Shown here: positions 6,380 through 12,995 of the stretch, piece by piece
Position numbering within the stretch: the stretch's first letter is position 1
Layout of the letters: each line of letters starts with the position of its first letter
NCBI GenBank assembly: GCA_002479215.1
Contig: DLME01000239.1
Coordinates: 1-24,274, forward strand
Source: Syntrophaceae bacterium UBA7544
GTDB lineage: Bacteria; Desulfobacterota; Syntrophia; Syntrophales; Smithellaceae
Direction of reading: 5' to 3'
DNA length: 24,274 nt
Notes under the pieces: generated by a model
The model's input: only the letters and a program-made list of their open reading frames with translations
What the model was told of the DNA's origin: nothing
The model's database searches: none
Made by a program: the position numbers and the translations under genes

Positions 6380-7462
6380 TTATAACTTAAAATCTGCCAG
6401 ATCAACCTGGTCAATTTTATCGGGTCTCCAGCGGGGCTTATCATCCCTATCGATTAGTCTCGCTCTTACACCTTCAATGTAATCATGATGCTTCGTTAAA
6501 AAAATGGCCGCTTTCAGGTCGGCAGCAAATACCTCCGGCAATTGTCTTCCTTCATTATGCCGCAGTAATTTCAAAGTTAAAACGAGTGCTGTCGGGGATC
6601 TCTCGGCAATGCTGGCAAAGACTCCATCGCATAGCTCCTGCTCTTCGCCGCATTTAGCTAAAGAAGCTAAAATATCTTTTAAATCCGCTTCCCCCGCAAA
6701 ATATTTTGCCACCCATTCATCCATATCTTTATTGGTGGGAATATTAAAATCGATAAATTTTGATATTTTCCCGATAATTTCTTTTCTTAAAATATCTTTA
6801 TTTAATTTTTCTCCCGCATCAAAATTTTCCAATGTTTCTATTAACTCAGGGATATTTTTAGAGCTCATAAAGTGCGTAGCCAAGCCCAGGCGAACACATT
6901 CTACCCCGGACATGTCATAACCGGTAAGGCCGAGGTATTCCGGATAACCTTTGGGGCATTTTGTAAACATCCAGCCCGTCGCGCCTACGTCCGGAAAAAA
7001 TCCTATTTTTGTTTCCGGCATGGCCATTCGTGTCTTCTCCGTGGCTATAACGATAGAGGCGCCGGCCGCAATCCCCAAGCCCCCGCCCATAGTTATTCCA
7101 TCCGCAATTACGACAATAGGTTTTGGCGAATTGTGAATCATCAGATCAAGCGCATATTCCTTTTTAAAAAATAGATTCACTGCGATATATGCATTTTTTC
7201 TCACGTTTTGCGTCAGTTCCCTGAGATCTCCTCCCGCACAAAATCCCTTGCCGCCGTTGCCGTAAAAAAGGATAAAATTACATTTCTTATCAGCAATTGC
7301 GCTCTGCAAATAGCCCGCAATAACGTCAATCATTTTTATATTGAGGCTATTCAATGTATCCGGACGATTAAGGATTATCGATATTATTGATTTGGCGCGA
7401 CGCGAAATCACCGGTGGTAATTTTTGATTTTCCGTAATTTTTTTGGATTGTTCTAAAAGCAT
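6380..7462 (-). CDS. Enoyl-CoA hydratase/isomerase family protein, 3-hydroxyisobutyryl-CoA hydrolase-like
   Basis: Crotonase-fold enzyme of 360 residues, the length of the 3-hydroxyisobutyryl-CoA hydrolase (HIBCH) branch rather than the roughly 260 residues of simple enoyl-CoA hydratases. Visible motifs are LNRPDTLNSLN, GKGFCAGGDLREL (CoA and oxyanion loop), ADGITMGGGLGIA (second oxyanion glycine), MPETKIGFFPDVGA (the PET and FPD residues used by hydrolases), ERSPTALVLTLKLL, and the C-terminal YIEGVRARLIDRDDKPRW, which is characteristic of HIBCH. Typical reactions are thioester hydrolysis in valine breakdown or hydration of short acyl-CoAs; the real substrate is not readable here. It is last in a minus-strand cluster of four. 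Its ATG at 7462 has no clear ribosome site, so a start slightly downstream is possible. Confidence 0.88.
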   Translation of the reverse strand: MLLEQSKKITENQKLPPVISRRAKSIISIILNRPDTLNSLNIKMIDVIAGYLQSAIADKKCNFILFYGNGGKGFCAGGDLRELTQNVRKNAYIAVNLFFKKEYALDLMIHNSPKPIVVIADGITMGGGLGIAAGASIVIATEKTRMAMPETKIGFFPDVGATGWMFTKCPKGYPEYLGLTGYDMSGVECVRLGLATHFMSSKNIPELIETLENFDAGEKLNKDILRKEIIGKISKFIDFNIPTNKDMDEWVAKYFAGEADLKDILASLAKCGEEQELCDGVFASIAERSPTALVLTLKLLRHNEGRQLPEVFAADLKAAIFLTKHHDYIEGVRARLIDRDDKPRWRPDKIDQVDLADFKL

Positions 7463-7499
7463 TTATCCGAATATCGCTAGATTAACGGCAAAATATTTA

Positions 7500-7937
7500 T
7501 TATTCGATGTTCGCCATTTCCTCATAAATCTTCAACTCTATTATATCGAACAAATCATCGTATTGCGCCTTATTTAAAAGCCGCCGCATCTCCCAACCCT
7601 TTTCGGCTTTTTTCTCCGTCGTAACGGAAAGAAATACTTCACTTTCTTTCCAGTTGAGTTTCCGGACATAGGCGCTACTTTTAGTACGCCAATCACCTTG
7701 AGTGATAAAATCTGTTTCTACCGTTTGTTTTTCTCTATTTATGGTAACATTAATGCCCATATTTTTATCCCTAAAAACACGGGCAATCGCCAGGAGAACA
7801 AATTTTTCTTTCGCTTCAAATGTGTGCCTGTACCCATCAGGTTGGGAAATAATAACCTGGCCAATCTCCGAACCACAAGATATTAAATTAATAATACCGA
7901 AGATAATTACTAAAAAAAATAATCTGCGTTGAATCAT
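7500..7937 (-). CDS. Small lipoprotein of unknown function
   Basis: A 145-residue protein with a type II signal: MIQRR, a hydrophobic run, then the lipobox LISC with the lipidated Cys at residue 21. No Asp follows the Cys (next is Gly), so outer-membrane sorting is likely by the usual rule. The mature part has no family I recognise. It has two beta-rich stretches (INVTINREKQTVETDF and VFLSVTTEKKAEKGWEM) and a helical C-terminus, KAQYDDLFDIIELKIYEEM. GAGGTAAG before the ATG is a usable ribosome site. It sits between the HD hydrolase and the HIBCH-like gene, 29 and 37 bases from them, so it is probably in the same transcript. Confidence 0.75.
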   Translation of the reverse strand: MIQRRLFFLVIIFGIINLISCGSEIGQVIISQPDGYRHTFEAKEKFVLLAIARVFRDKNMGINVTINREKQTVETDFITQGDWRTKSSAYVRKLNWKESEVFLSVTTEKKAEKGWEMRRLLNKAQYDDLFDIIELKIYEEMANIE

Positions 7938-7966
7938 ATCGCTTACCTCATGATGTTTTATCGCCG

Positions 7967-8542
7967 TTATTTTTTATTTCCATTCACCCACCAGTCGCTT
8001 TTTTCTTTAAACCACCAATTAGAAGAATCCGTTTTTATAATTTCCCCAGCCAGTTCTTTTGCTTCTTTTGTATTTAATCTTTGCAGCGCATATTTTATCC
8101 ATTCTTCCGAATATTTATTGCCTAAATCACCGTATTCTTTTAGCTGTAATATGAGAGCAATCTGATCCGCATCGAGGGCAATCAACGCTTCTTTTGTTTC
8201 TTTCCGGCTAAATTCATCAATTACCGCCTTAATATCGCTGCCGAAAAAAAGACTTTCGGTCAATTCCTGCACGGCTTTTTCCTCATCGACTTCAACATAT
8301 TTTTTGTTAACATAATTCATATCGCCTGTGCGGGCTTCAGGCAAATCATGAAACAAACACATTTTCAACACACGCGACTCATCGAGCGACTTGTCCATTT
8401 TACAAAGACTGTAGCCGACAAATATAGTGCGCAAAATATGTTCCGCCACCGATTCTCTGCCGCTTCCCAGAAATTGATAACCGCTGCGCGGCGTTTTGTT
8501 GAGCATACCTACTTCAAACAAAAAATTCACAATACTATCCAT
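7967..8542 (-). CDS. HD-domain hydrolase, YfbR/HDDC2-like (predicted 5'-deoxynucleotidase)
   Basis: A cytoplasmic HD-superfamily metal phosphohydrolase of 191 residues. The metal ligands of the YfbR/HDDC2 pattern are all present: SVAEH (H35), LFHDLPEARTGD (H65, D66) and ALDADQIAL (D126). Members remove phosphate from deoxynucleoside 5'-monophosphates and so help balance dNTP pools, though related archaeal and bacterial proteins have other nucleotide substrates. The unusual Trp-rich C-terminus (NWWFKEKSDWWVNG) is outside the catalytic domain. The gene follows the 72-residue helical gene with one base between them, indicating translational coupling. Family secure, substrate inferred. Confidence 0.88.
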   Translation of the reverse strand: MDSIVNFLFEVGMLNKTPRSGYQFLGSGRESVAEHILRTIFVGYSLCKMDKSLDESRVLKMCLFHDLPEARTGDMNYVNKKYVEVDEEKAVQELTESLFFGSDIKAVIDEFSRKETKEALIALDADQIALILQLKEYGDLGNKYSEEWIKYALQRLNTKEAKELAGEIIKTDSSNWWFKEKSDWWVNGNKK

Positions 8543-8543
8543 T

Positions 8544-8762
8544 TTAGTCCTTCTTCAATATTTTTATCCTATTGGCCATCATTTCCGCCATCTTTTTTAT
8601 CTGTATTTGCACAGAAGCAATGCTCTCCGGTCTCATCGAGGCGATCTTATCCAGCTGTGCTTTCCAATGCTCCAAAAGAGCGATTTCATTTTCTTTCATT
8701 TTTTTCTCAAAACGTTCCTGATACGCTTTAATGAATTCATTGGACGAGTCCATTGACGCCAT
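8544..8762 (-). CDS. Small helical protein, first gene of the minus-strand cluster
   Basis: A 72-residue, highly charged, all-helical protein (FIKAYQERFEKKMKENEIAL, then a second helix IQIKKMAEMMANRIKILKK), possibly a short coiled coil. No family recognised. AGGAGG lies 7 bases ahead of ATG 8762, and a promoter lies just upstream at 8793-8820. Its stop is one base from the HD hydrolase start, so the two proteins are likely made together. Confidence 0.7.
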   Translation of the reverse strand: MASMDSSNEFIKAYQERFEKKMKENEIALLEHWKAQLDKIASMRPESIASVQIQIKKMAEMMANRIKILKKD

Positions 8763-8792
8763 TGCCTATCCTCCTTTTTTTAAAACTATGGC

Positions 8793-8820
8793 ATTATATC
8801 ATTGAAGGTCCATCTTGCAA
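8793..8820 (-). promoter_or_regulatory. Promoter for the four-gene minus-strand cluster
   Basis: On the minus strand TTGCAA (plus 8815-8820), a 16-base spacer and a perfect TATAAT (plus 8793-8798) precede the strong AGGAGG ribosome site and ATG at 8762. Confidence 0.55.
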
Positions 8821-8958
8821 CAATCAATTTATAAAATGATAATTTGACACTGCGGGGCAAATACTATAAGTCACGGGTACGAACCGAGGCTAAACTCTGA
8901 CTCAAATTCCGCCCTAAGGGGCTGGGTATCGTATCCCTGCTTATACGGAATAATTCGG

Positions 8959-8999
8959 CTAACAAATTCCGATGCACTTCTTTTGGAATTTGAGTCTCA
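8959..8999 (+). repeat. Tandem hairpin module, copy A
   Basis: Reads ctaacaaattcc, then a gatgcacttctttt loop, then ggaatttgagtctca. The stem is AAATTCC (8964-8970) with GGAATTT (8985-8991) around 14 bases. GGAATTTGAGT (8985-8995) can instead pair with ACTCAAATTCC at 8900-8910, giving two mutually exclusive folds. Confidence 0.6.
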
Positions 9000-9029
9000 T
9001 TACCCTCCGCTTTAAGCGGGATTGTTCAA

Positions 9030-9072
9030 CTAACAAATTTCAATTCACTTCGTTTTTGAAATTTGAGTTTCA
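9030..9072 (+). repeat. Tandem hairpin module, copy B
   Basis: Begins with the same CTAACAAATT and ends TTTGAGTTTCA like copy A, 71 bases upstream. The stem is AAATTTCA (9035-9042) with TGAAATTT (9057-9064) around the 14-nt loop attcacttcgtttt. Where copy A has a C-G pair this copy has T-A, so the pairing is conserved although the bases changed. Confidence 0.6.
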
Positions 9073-9114
9073 CAAATAGGCTTCACAAAATTTATGAAAC
9101 AGGGATGAATAAAT

Positions 9115-9984
9115 ATGCCTGATAAACCTAATCCCGAGGATATAGCCGGCGGACAAGCTCTAATTGAAGGCGTCATGATGCGACACGGCAATAAAATTGC
9201 CGCCGCGGTGAGAAGGCCGGATAAAGAAATTGTTTTTCAGGAACGCGATTATATCCCTCTGACCAAACGCTACAAATTGTTAGGACTAATGTTTATCCGC
9301 GGAACAATCAACTTATTCGAAATGATGATCATCGGAATAAAATGTCTGATGTTCTCGGCAGAAGTAGCCTTGTCCGAGGAAGAAAAAAAACCAAAAAGCT
9401 GGGAAATGTCTCTCTCTTTCATTATCAGCTTCACTATAGCGATTTTTTTCTTTGTTGTTGTTCCGGCTTTCTTCTTTACGAAGATAAAATTTTTTGTTGC
9501 GAATTTAATTCTACTGAACCTTCTGGAGGGCTGCGTCCGGCTGGGAATTTTTCTACTTTTCCTTTCTTCCACTCTCTTGATGGAGGATATGCGCCGCGTT
9601 TTCATGTATCACGGAGCTGAACATAAAACCGTCTTTGCCTGGGAACACGGCCAGGAATTGACTATCGAAAATATAAAAGTTTTTTCCACTCGTCATCCGC
9701 GCTGCGGAACAAGCTTTATTCTGTTCGTAATGATAGTTTCCATTCTGGTTTTTTCCTTACTGGGACGTCCGGATTTTTTACATCGAGTTATCTATAAAAT
9801 TTTGCTTCTCCCCGTTGTTGCCGGTATTGCTTATGAAGCTATCCGTTTTACCGGAAAACACAGCCATTGGAAATGGGTACAATTACTGAGTTGGCCTGGT
9901 CTAATGCTGCAAAAGATTACCACCAGAGAACCATCCGACGATCAGATTGAAGTGGCCATTGCCGCAATGAAAAAAGTAATTTAA
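9115..9984 (+). CDS. DUF1385 (YqhQ-like) membrane protein
   Basis: A 289-residue integral membrane protein of the DUF1385 family, known from Bacillus YqhQ; its function is not established. Diagnostic motifs are the N-terminal GGQALIEGVMMRHGNKIAAAVRRP and, in the middle, YHGAEHKTVFAWEHG with FSTRHPRCGTSF. There are about four to five hydrophobic segments (around residues 98-120, 124-150, 197-221 and 229-245). The conserved His/Glu/Cys residues (HGAEHK, HPRCGT) suggest a metal-binding or enzymatic site, which is inference. The start is the ATG at 9115, after a weak AGGG. It precedes a LysM protein by 186 bases. The family call is confident. Confidence 0.92.
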   Translation: MPDKPNPEDIAGGQALIEGVMMRHGNKIAAAVRRPDKEIVFQERDYIPLTKRYKLLGLMFIRGTINLFEMMIIGIKCLMFSAEVALSEEEKKPKSWEMSLSFIISFTIAIFFFVVVPAFFFTKIKFFVANLILLNLLEGCVRLGIFLLFLSSTLLMEDMRRVFMYHGAEHKTVFAWEHGQELTIENIKVFSTRHPRCGTSFILFVMIVSILVFSLLGRPDFLHRVIYKILLLPVVAGIAYEAIRFTGKHSHWKWVQLLSWPGLMLQKITTREPSDDQIEVAIAAMKKVI

Positions 9985-10085
9985 AACCAGGACAAACTCA
10001 TCAAAATCAAACTTCCCTCATCCAAAATTGACTTTTAATTTTTATTATCACCTCAACTCCGTCAAAAATAATACCTTATAAGGGT

Positions 10086-10114
10086 TTGACTTTTATTATT
10101 AATTGAAGTATTTT
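10086..10114 (+). promoter_or_regulatory. Possible promoter for the LysM gene
   Basis: TTGACT (10086-10091), a 17-base spacer and TATTTT (10109-10114) within very AT-rich DNA lie about 57 bases ahead of ATG 10171, which has GGGG nearby as a weak ribosome site. Confidence 0.4.
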
Positions 10115-10170
10115 ATTATAAAATATTATATATTTTTTATCTACTCTCTATAATCAGGGGGAAAAGCATA

Positions 10171-11913
10171 ATGATTAATAAATTTGTTTTATCGTTGGTT
10201 GTGATTATTTTTTCAGTCTCCCTTTCTTACCTGCCGGCCGCGGCAAAAGAAGACACCGCTCAAATTACACTAAAAAAAACAGCCATATCTAAAAAAAATA
10301 CATATACTTACACCGTAAAAAAGGGTGATATTCTCTCGGTTATCGTGAGAAATATTCCCGGTATCACCGAAGAGGACATTTCCGATAATTACCGGGTTAT
10401 TCAAGAGCTTAATCCTGATATAGCGGATCTCAATAAACTCCAGGTGGGGCAATCCATCGTCCTCCGCGGAAAACCTTTCTCGTATGGCGAAGAAAAGAAA
10501 ATGAAAACCGCAACCACAACTCCCGACACTGCAGTCGCTGCCCCCGCAGTTCCTCCGGAAGCTTCGTCCGGCAGCGGCCAGTCTTATACAATAAAAAAAG
10601 GCGATACCTTAGTTAAAATTATACATCGCGAACTAAAAATCAATACCGACCCAAAGAAAATGCTTAAAATTATTAAATCGATGAATCCCAATATTGTTGA
10701 TGTCAATAAAATTTATGCCGGAGACATCATCAAATTGCCTTCTAATACTGTCTTTGTCCAAGCCGCAAACGAAGCTAGTGCTGCCGAAAAGGAAGAAATA
10801 ATAGTTGAAAAAACTCCGGAACAGACGAGCAAAATAATCGAAGTAAAGGAAAAAATATACATGCCGCCGGAGGCGCGTCTCGCTGTTCTTAAACACGTCA
10901 TCACCCAGATGAATGGCTCATTCACCGCGACAGGTAATTATTACCTCCCTATCCCGAAAACAGGTCAGGTAACGATTGATTGCTCTAAAATGCCGGTAAT
11001 TGAATTTGACGACAAGACAATCTTATTTCTTGATTTGGAAAACCGCGCGCCAGATAATTTAAAAAAGATTATTAATGATAACTGGACTGACTACTATTTA
11101 ATTAAGGTTGATAAAAAAGACGATGTCATTGCAATTTTGAAAAAAGTTTTTAATACAACCAAAGGTTACAGCATGACCAAAAGAGACAAGCCTATGACTA
11201 TAGGAACTCTTCCCCCTGTGGAATTTTTTGTCGACTGGATAATCGTCAAAACCAACACAAAAGAAGCGCAGGCATTAACGCAGGGATTGCGTATAATTTA
11301 TGAAAATAATTTATTGCTGCCCAAGGCAGTCAAAAATTATGCACGGAAAAACGGTGTAATCATAACTGAAATTTCCGAAGAATCCGGCTTAATCGGAAAA
11401 CCCGAAGAAATCTATTCACTGCCGCCAATGCCGGTATATCCTACCACATCAGCCAAAGATTTTTCTTACGCGCTTATTTCCAGTTTGGGATTTAATGCCG
11501 ATAAAGATGTTGACGTTAAAGTATTCGATACCGCGAAAGACGGGGTTAATCTGTCGATTAAAGCCGATGTTCTGGTAAAAGACGGGAACAAAAAATATGT
11601 TATTTTTTCCCGAAGCCTGACCCAACAGTTCATCACTGTATTGAAACAAGCCGGCAATGAAATTATCTTTGTTGCCGACAATGAAGCTCCGAAAAGTATC
11701 ATGGAAAAGATTTTACGCGCTTTCAATATTACTTTTGCTTCCGGCTATTTTACTTTTTCCGGCATGGATAAAAATCAAGCTCCTTACACCATGAGCTTCA
11801 GCGGCACTAAGATTAAGACGGATAAAGATTTGTATGTCATTGATTTTGAAATCGATCAGGAATTGCGCGGTCTGCTCAGTGAGGTATGGTCGGTAAACAT
11901 AGCCAGATATTGA
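10171..11913 (+). CDS. Secreted protein with two LysM domains and a long unknown C-terminal region
   Basis: A 580-residue exported protein. The signal peptide covers residues 1-25 (cut near PAAA). LysM 1 is at about 45-100 (YTVKKGDILSVIV to VGQSIVLRG) and LysM 2 at 138-190 (YTIKKGDTLVKII to AGDIIKLPS), separated by an Ala/Pro/Thr-rich linker. LysM domains bind N-acetylglucosamine in peptidoglycan, so the protein probably sits on the cell wall in the periplasm. The roughly 350 residues after 230 show mixed alpha/beta structure and no enzymatic motif I recognise; it ends WSVNIARY. Both LysM copies have extra residues between strand and second helix. The gene is flanked by a promoter candidate and a strong terminator, so it is likely a single-gene transcript. 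LysM assignment secure, role unknown. Confidence 0.88.
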   Translation: MINKFVLSLVVIIFSVSLSYLPAAAKEDTAQITLKKTAISKKNTYTYTVKKGDILSVIVRNIPGITEEDISDNYRVIQELNPDIADLNKLQVGQSIVLRGKPFSYGEEKKMKTATTTPDTAVAAPAVPPEASSGSGQSYTIKKGDTLVKIIHRELKINTDPKKMLKIIKSMNPNIVDVNKIYAGDIIKLPSNTVFVQAANEASAAEKEEIIVEKTPEQTSKIIEVKEKIYMPPEARLAVLKHVITQMNGSFTATGNYYLPIPKTGQVTIDCSKMPVIEFDDKTILFLDLENRAPDNLKKIINDNWTDYYLIKVDKKDDVIAILKKVFNTTKGYSMTKRDKPMTIGTLPPVEFFVDWIIVKTNTKEAQALTQGLRIIYENNLLLPKAVKNYARKNGVIITEISEESGLIGKPEEIYSLPPMPVYPTTSAKDFSYALISSLGFNADKDVDVKVFDTAKDGVNLSIKADVLVKDGNKKYVIFSRSLTQQFITVLKQAGNEIIFVADNEAPKSIMEKILRAFNITFASGYFTFSGMDKNQAPYTMSFSGTKIKTDKDLYVIDFEIDQELRGLLSEVWSVNIARY

Positions 11914-11919
11914 TATTTT

Positions 11920-11949
11920 CCCTTTCTAGATAAAAGAGGGTTTCTTTTT
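11920..11949 (+). terminator. Weak terminator-like stem after the LysM gene
   Basis: CCCTTT pairs imperfectly with AAAGAGGG and is followed by TTTCTTTTT, a few bases after the LysM stop and just ahead of the stronger hairpin. Confidence 0.4.
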
Positions 11950-11950
11950 G

Positions 11951-11988
11951 GCGCTGCGGATTTGTTCTCCGCAGCGCATTTTAATTTA
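11951..11988 (+). terminator. Intrinsic terminator after the LysM gene
   Basis: A perfect 10-bp GC-rich stem GCGCTGCGGA / TCCGCAGCGC (11951-11960 with 11968-11977), a 7-nt loop and a T-rich tail ATTTTAATTT. It separates the LysM gene from the PP-loop gene. Confidence 0.85.
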
Positions 11989-12017
11989 TTTTATAGCTAG
12001 TAGAATGGATTTTCATT

Positions 12018-12995
12018 ATGGTTAAAGCTATCGCCCTTCTCTCCGGCGGTTTAGACAGCATATTAGCAGCAGAGTTAATCCGAAGACAAAACATAGCTGT
12101 TCACTGCTTAACGTTTACAACACCATTTTTTAGCGCACGAAAAGCACAGGCAGCGGCAAAGCAAATAAATCTGCCGCTAATTGTTGAAGACATAACCGAT
12201 ATTCATCTGAGGATGCTTAAGTCTCCCCGGTACGGCTACGGCAAAAACATGAATCCCTGCATTGATTGCCATACACTCATGCTGCAAATAGCCGGTAAAA
12301 AGATGGAAGAGACGGGCGCCGATTTTGTCCTGACCGGTGAAGTTCTGGGCCAGCGTCCAATGTCGCAAGGCAGACAATCCCTTTATGTTGTGGCTAAAAA
12401 CTCCGGCTACGCGGATTACATTCTACGCCCTCTCAGCGCTCAGCTCCTTGAACCTATAAAAGCCGAAAGAGACGGAAACATCGACCGTTCACGATTGCTT
12501 GCTTTTCAGGGGCGCAGCCGTAAGAATCAAATCCAATTAGCCGCTGATTTTTGCATCAAAGATTATGCACCCCCAGCCGGTGGTTGCCTGCTGACTGACG
12601 TCATGTTCACAAAGCGCTTGCGTGATTTATTTTCCCATAACGAAGACCGGCAAATCCGCGATATGGAATTACTGAAATATGGCCGTCATTTCCGCATCGG
12701 ATCCGGCAGCAAGATTATCGTCGGCCGGAATAATGCTGATAACGAAGAGATGCAAAAGCTTTCCACGGAGGATGACCTTATACTTTTTATCGATGATTTT
12801 CCCGGACCTCATGTTTTGGTGCCTTACGGTGATAAATCGGCACTGCCAATTGCTGCTTCCCTTTGCGTTCGTTACTCCGATGCCCCCGACAACATTGAAA
12901 TTAAGGTAATTTGCCAGCACGCAAATGCATCAACAACAATCAGCGCCAAAGCTGCCAAAAAGGACGATTGTGAAAAATGGATCATTAAGTTTTAG
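12018..12995 (+). CDS. ThiI-like PP-loop ATPase fused to NFACT-R-like domain (predicted tRNA thiolation)
   Basis: A 325-residue cytoplasmic protein, often annotated as a tRNA 4-thiouridine synthase-like protein. Residues 1-160 are a PP-loop ATP pyrophosphatase with the ATP-binding LLSGGLDSILAA (SGGLDS 9-14), a CIDCH pair (C81, C84) and TGEVLGQRPMSQ (107-117), as in the ThiI/MnmA group that adenylates tRNA uridine before sulfur insertion. C190 in PPAGGCLLTD is a further candidate thiol. It lacks the N-terminal THUMP domain of classical ThiI. From about residue 222 the pattern YGRHFRIGSGSKIIVGRNNADN followed by DFPGPHVLVPYG resembles the NFACT-R RNA-binding domain. The fusion therefore looks like a nucleotide-modifying enzyme with its own RNA-binding module (inference from domains). 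It converges on the DUF4301 gene with an 11-base overlap. Confidence 0.85.
   Translation: MVKAIALLSGGLDSILAAELIRRQNIAVHCLTFTTPFFSARKAQAAAKQINLPLIVEDITDIHLRMLKSPRYGYGKNMNPCIDCHTLMLQIAGKKMEETGADFVLTGEVLGQRPMSQGRQSLYVVAKNSGYADYILRPLSAQLLEPIKAERDGNIDRSRLLAFQGRSRKNQIQLAADFCIKDYAPPAGGCLLTDVMFTKRLRDLFSHNEDRQIRDMELLKYGRHFRIGSGSKIIVGRNNADNEEMQKLSTEDDLILFIDDFPGPHVLVPYGDKSALPIAASLCVRYSDAPDNIEIKVICQHANASTTISAKAAKKDDCEKWIIKF

Larger units (their letters stand above)
8763..9114. other. Intergenic stretch with tandem hairpins
   Basis: Apart from the leftward promoter at 8793-8820 this region holds no gene. It carries an 11-bp inverted repeat (8900-8910 with 8985-8995), two related hairpin modules at 8959-8999 and 9030-9072, and small GC-rich hairpins at about 8908-8922 and 9006-9019. 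Confidence 0.6.

Noticed and set aside
8870..8945. tRNA-like wording such as GGTACGAACC near GC-rich hairpins
   Set aside because: No acceptor stem, anticodon arm and T-arm could be fitted together in a cloverleaf.
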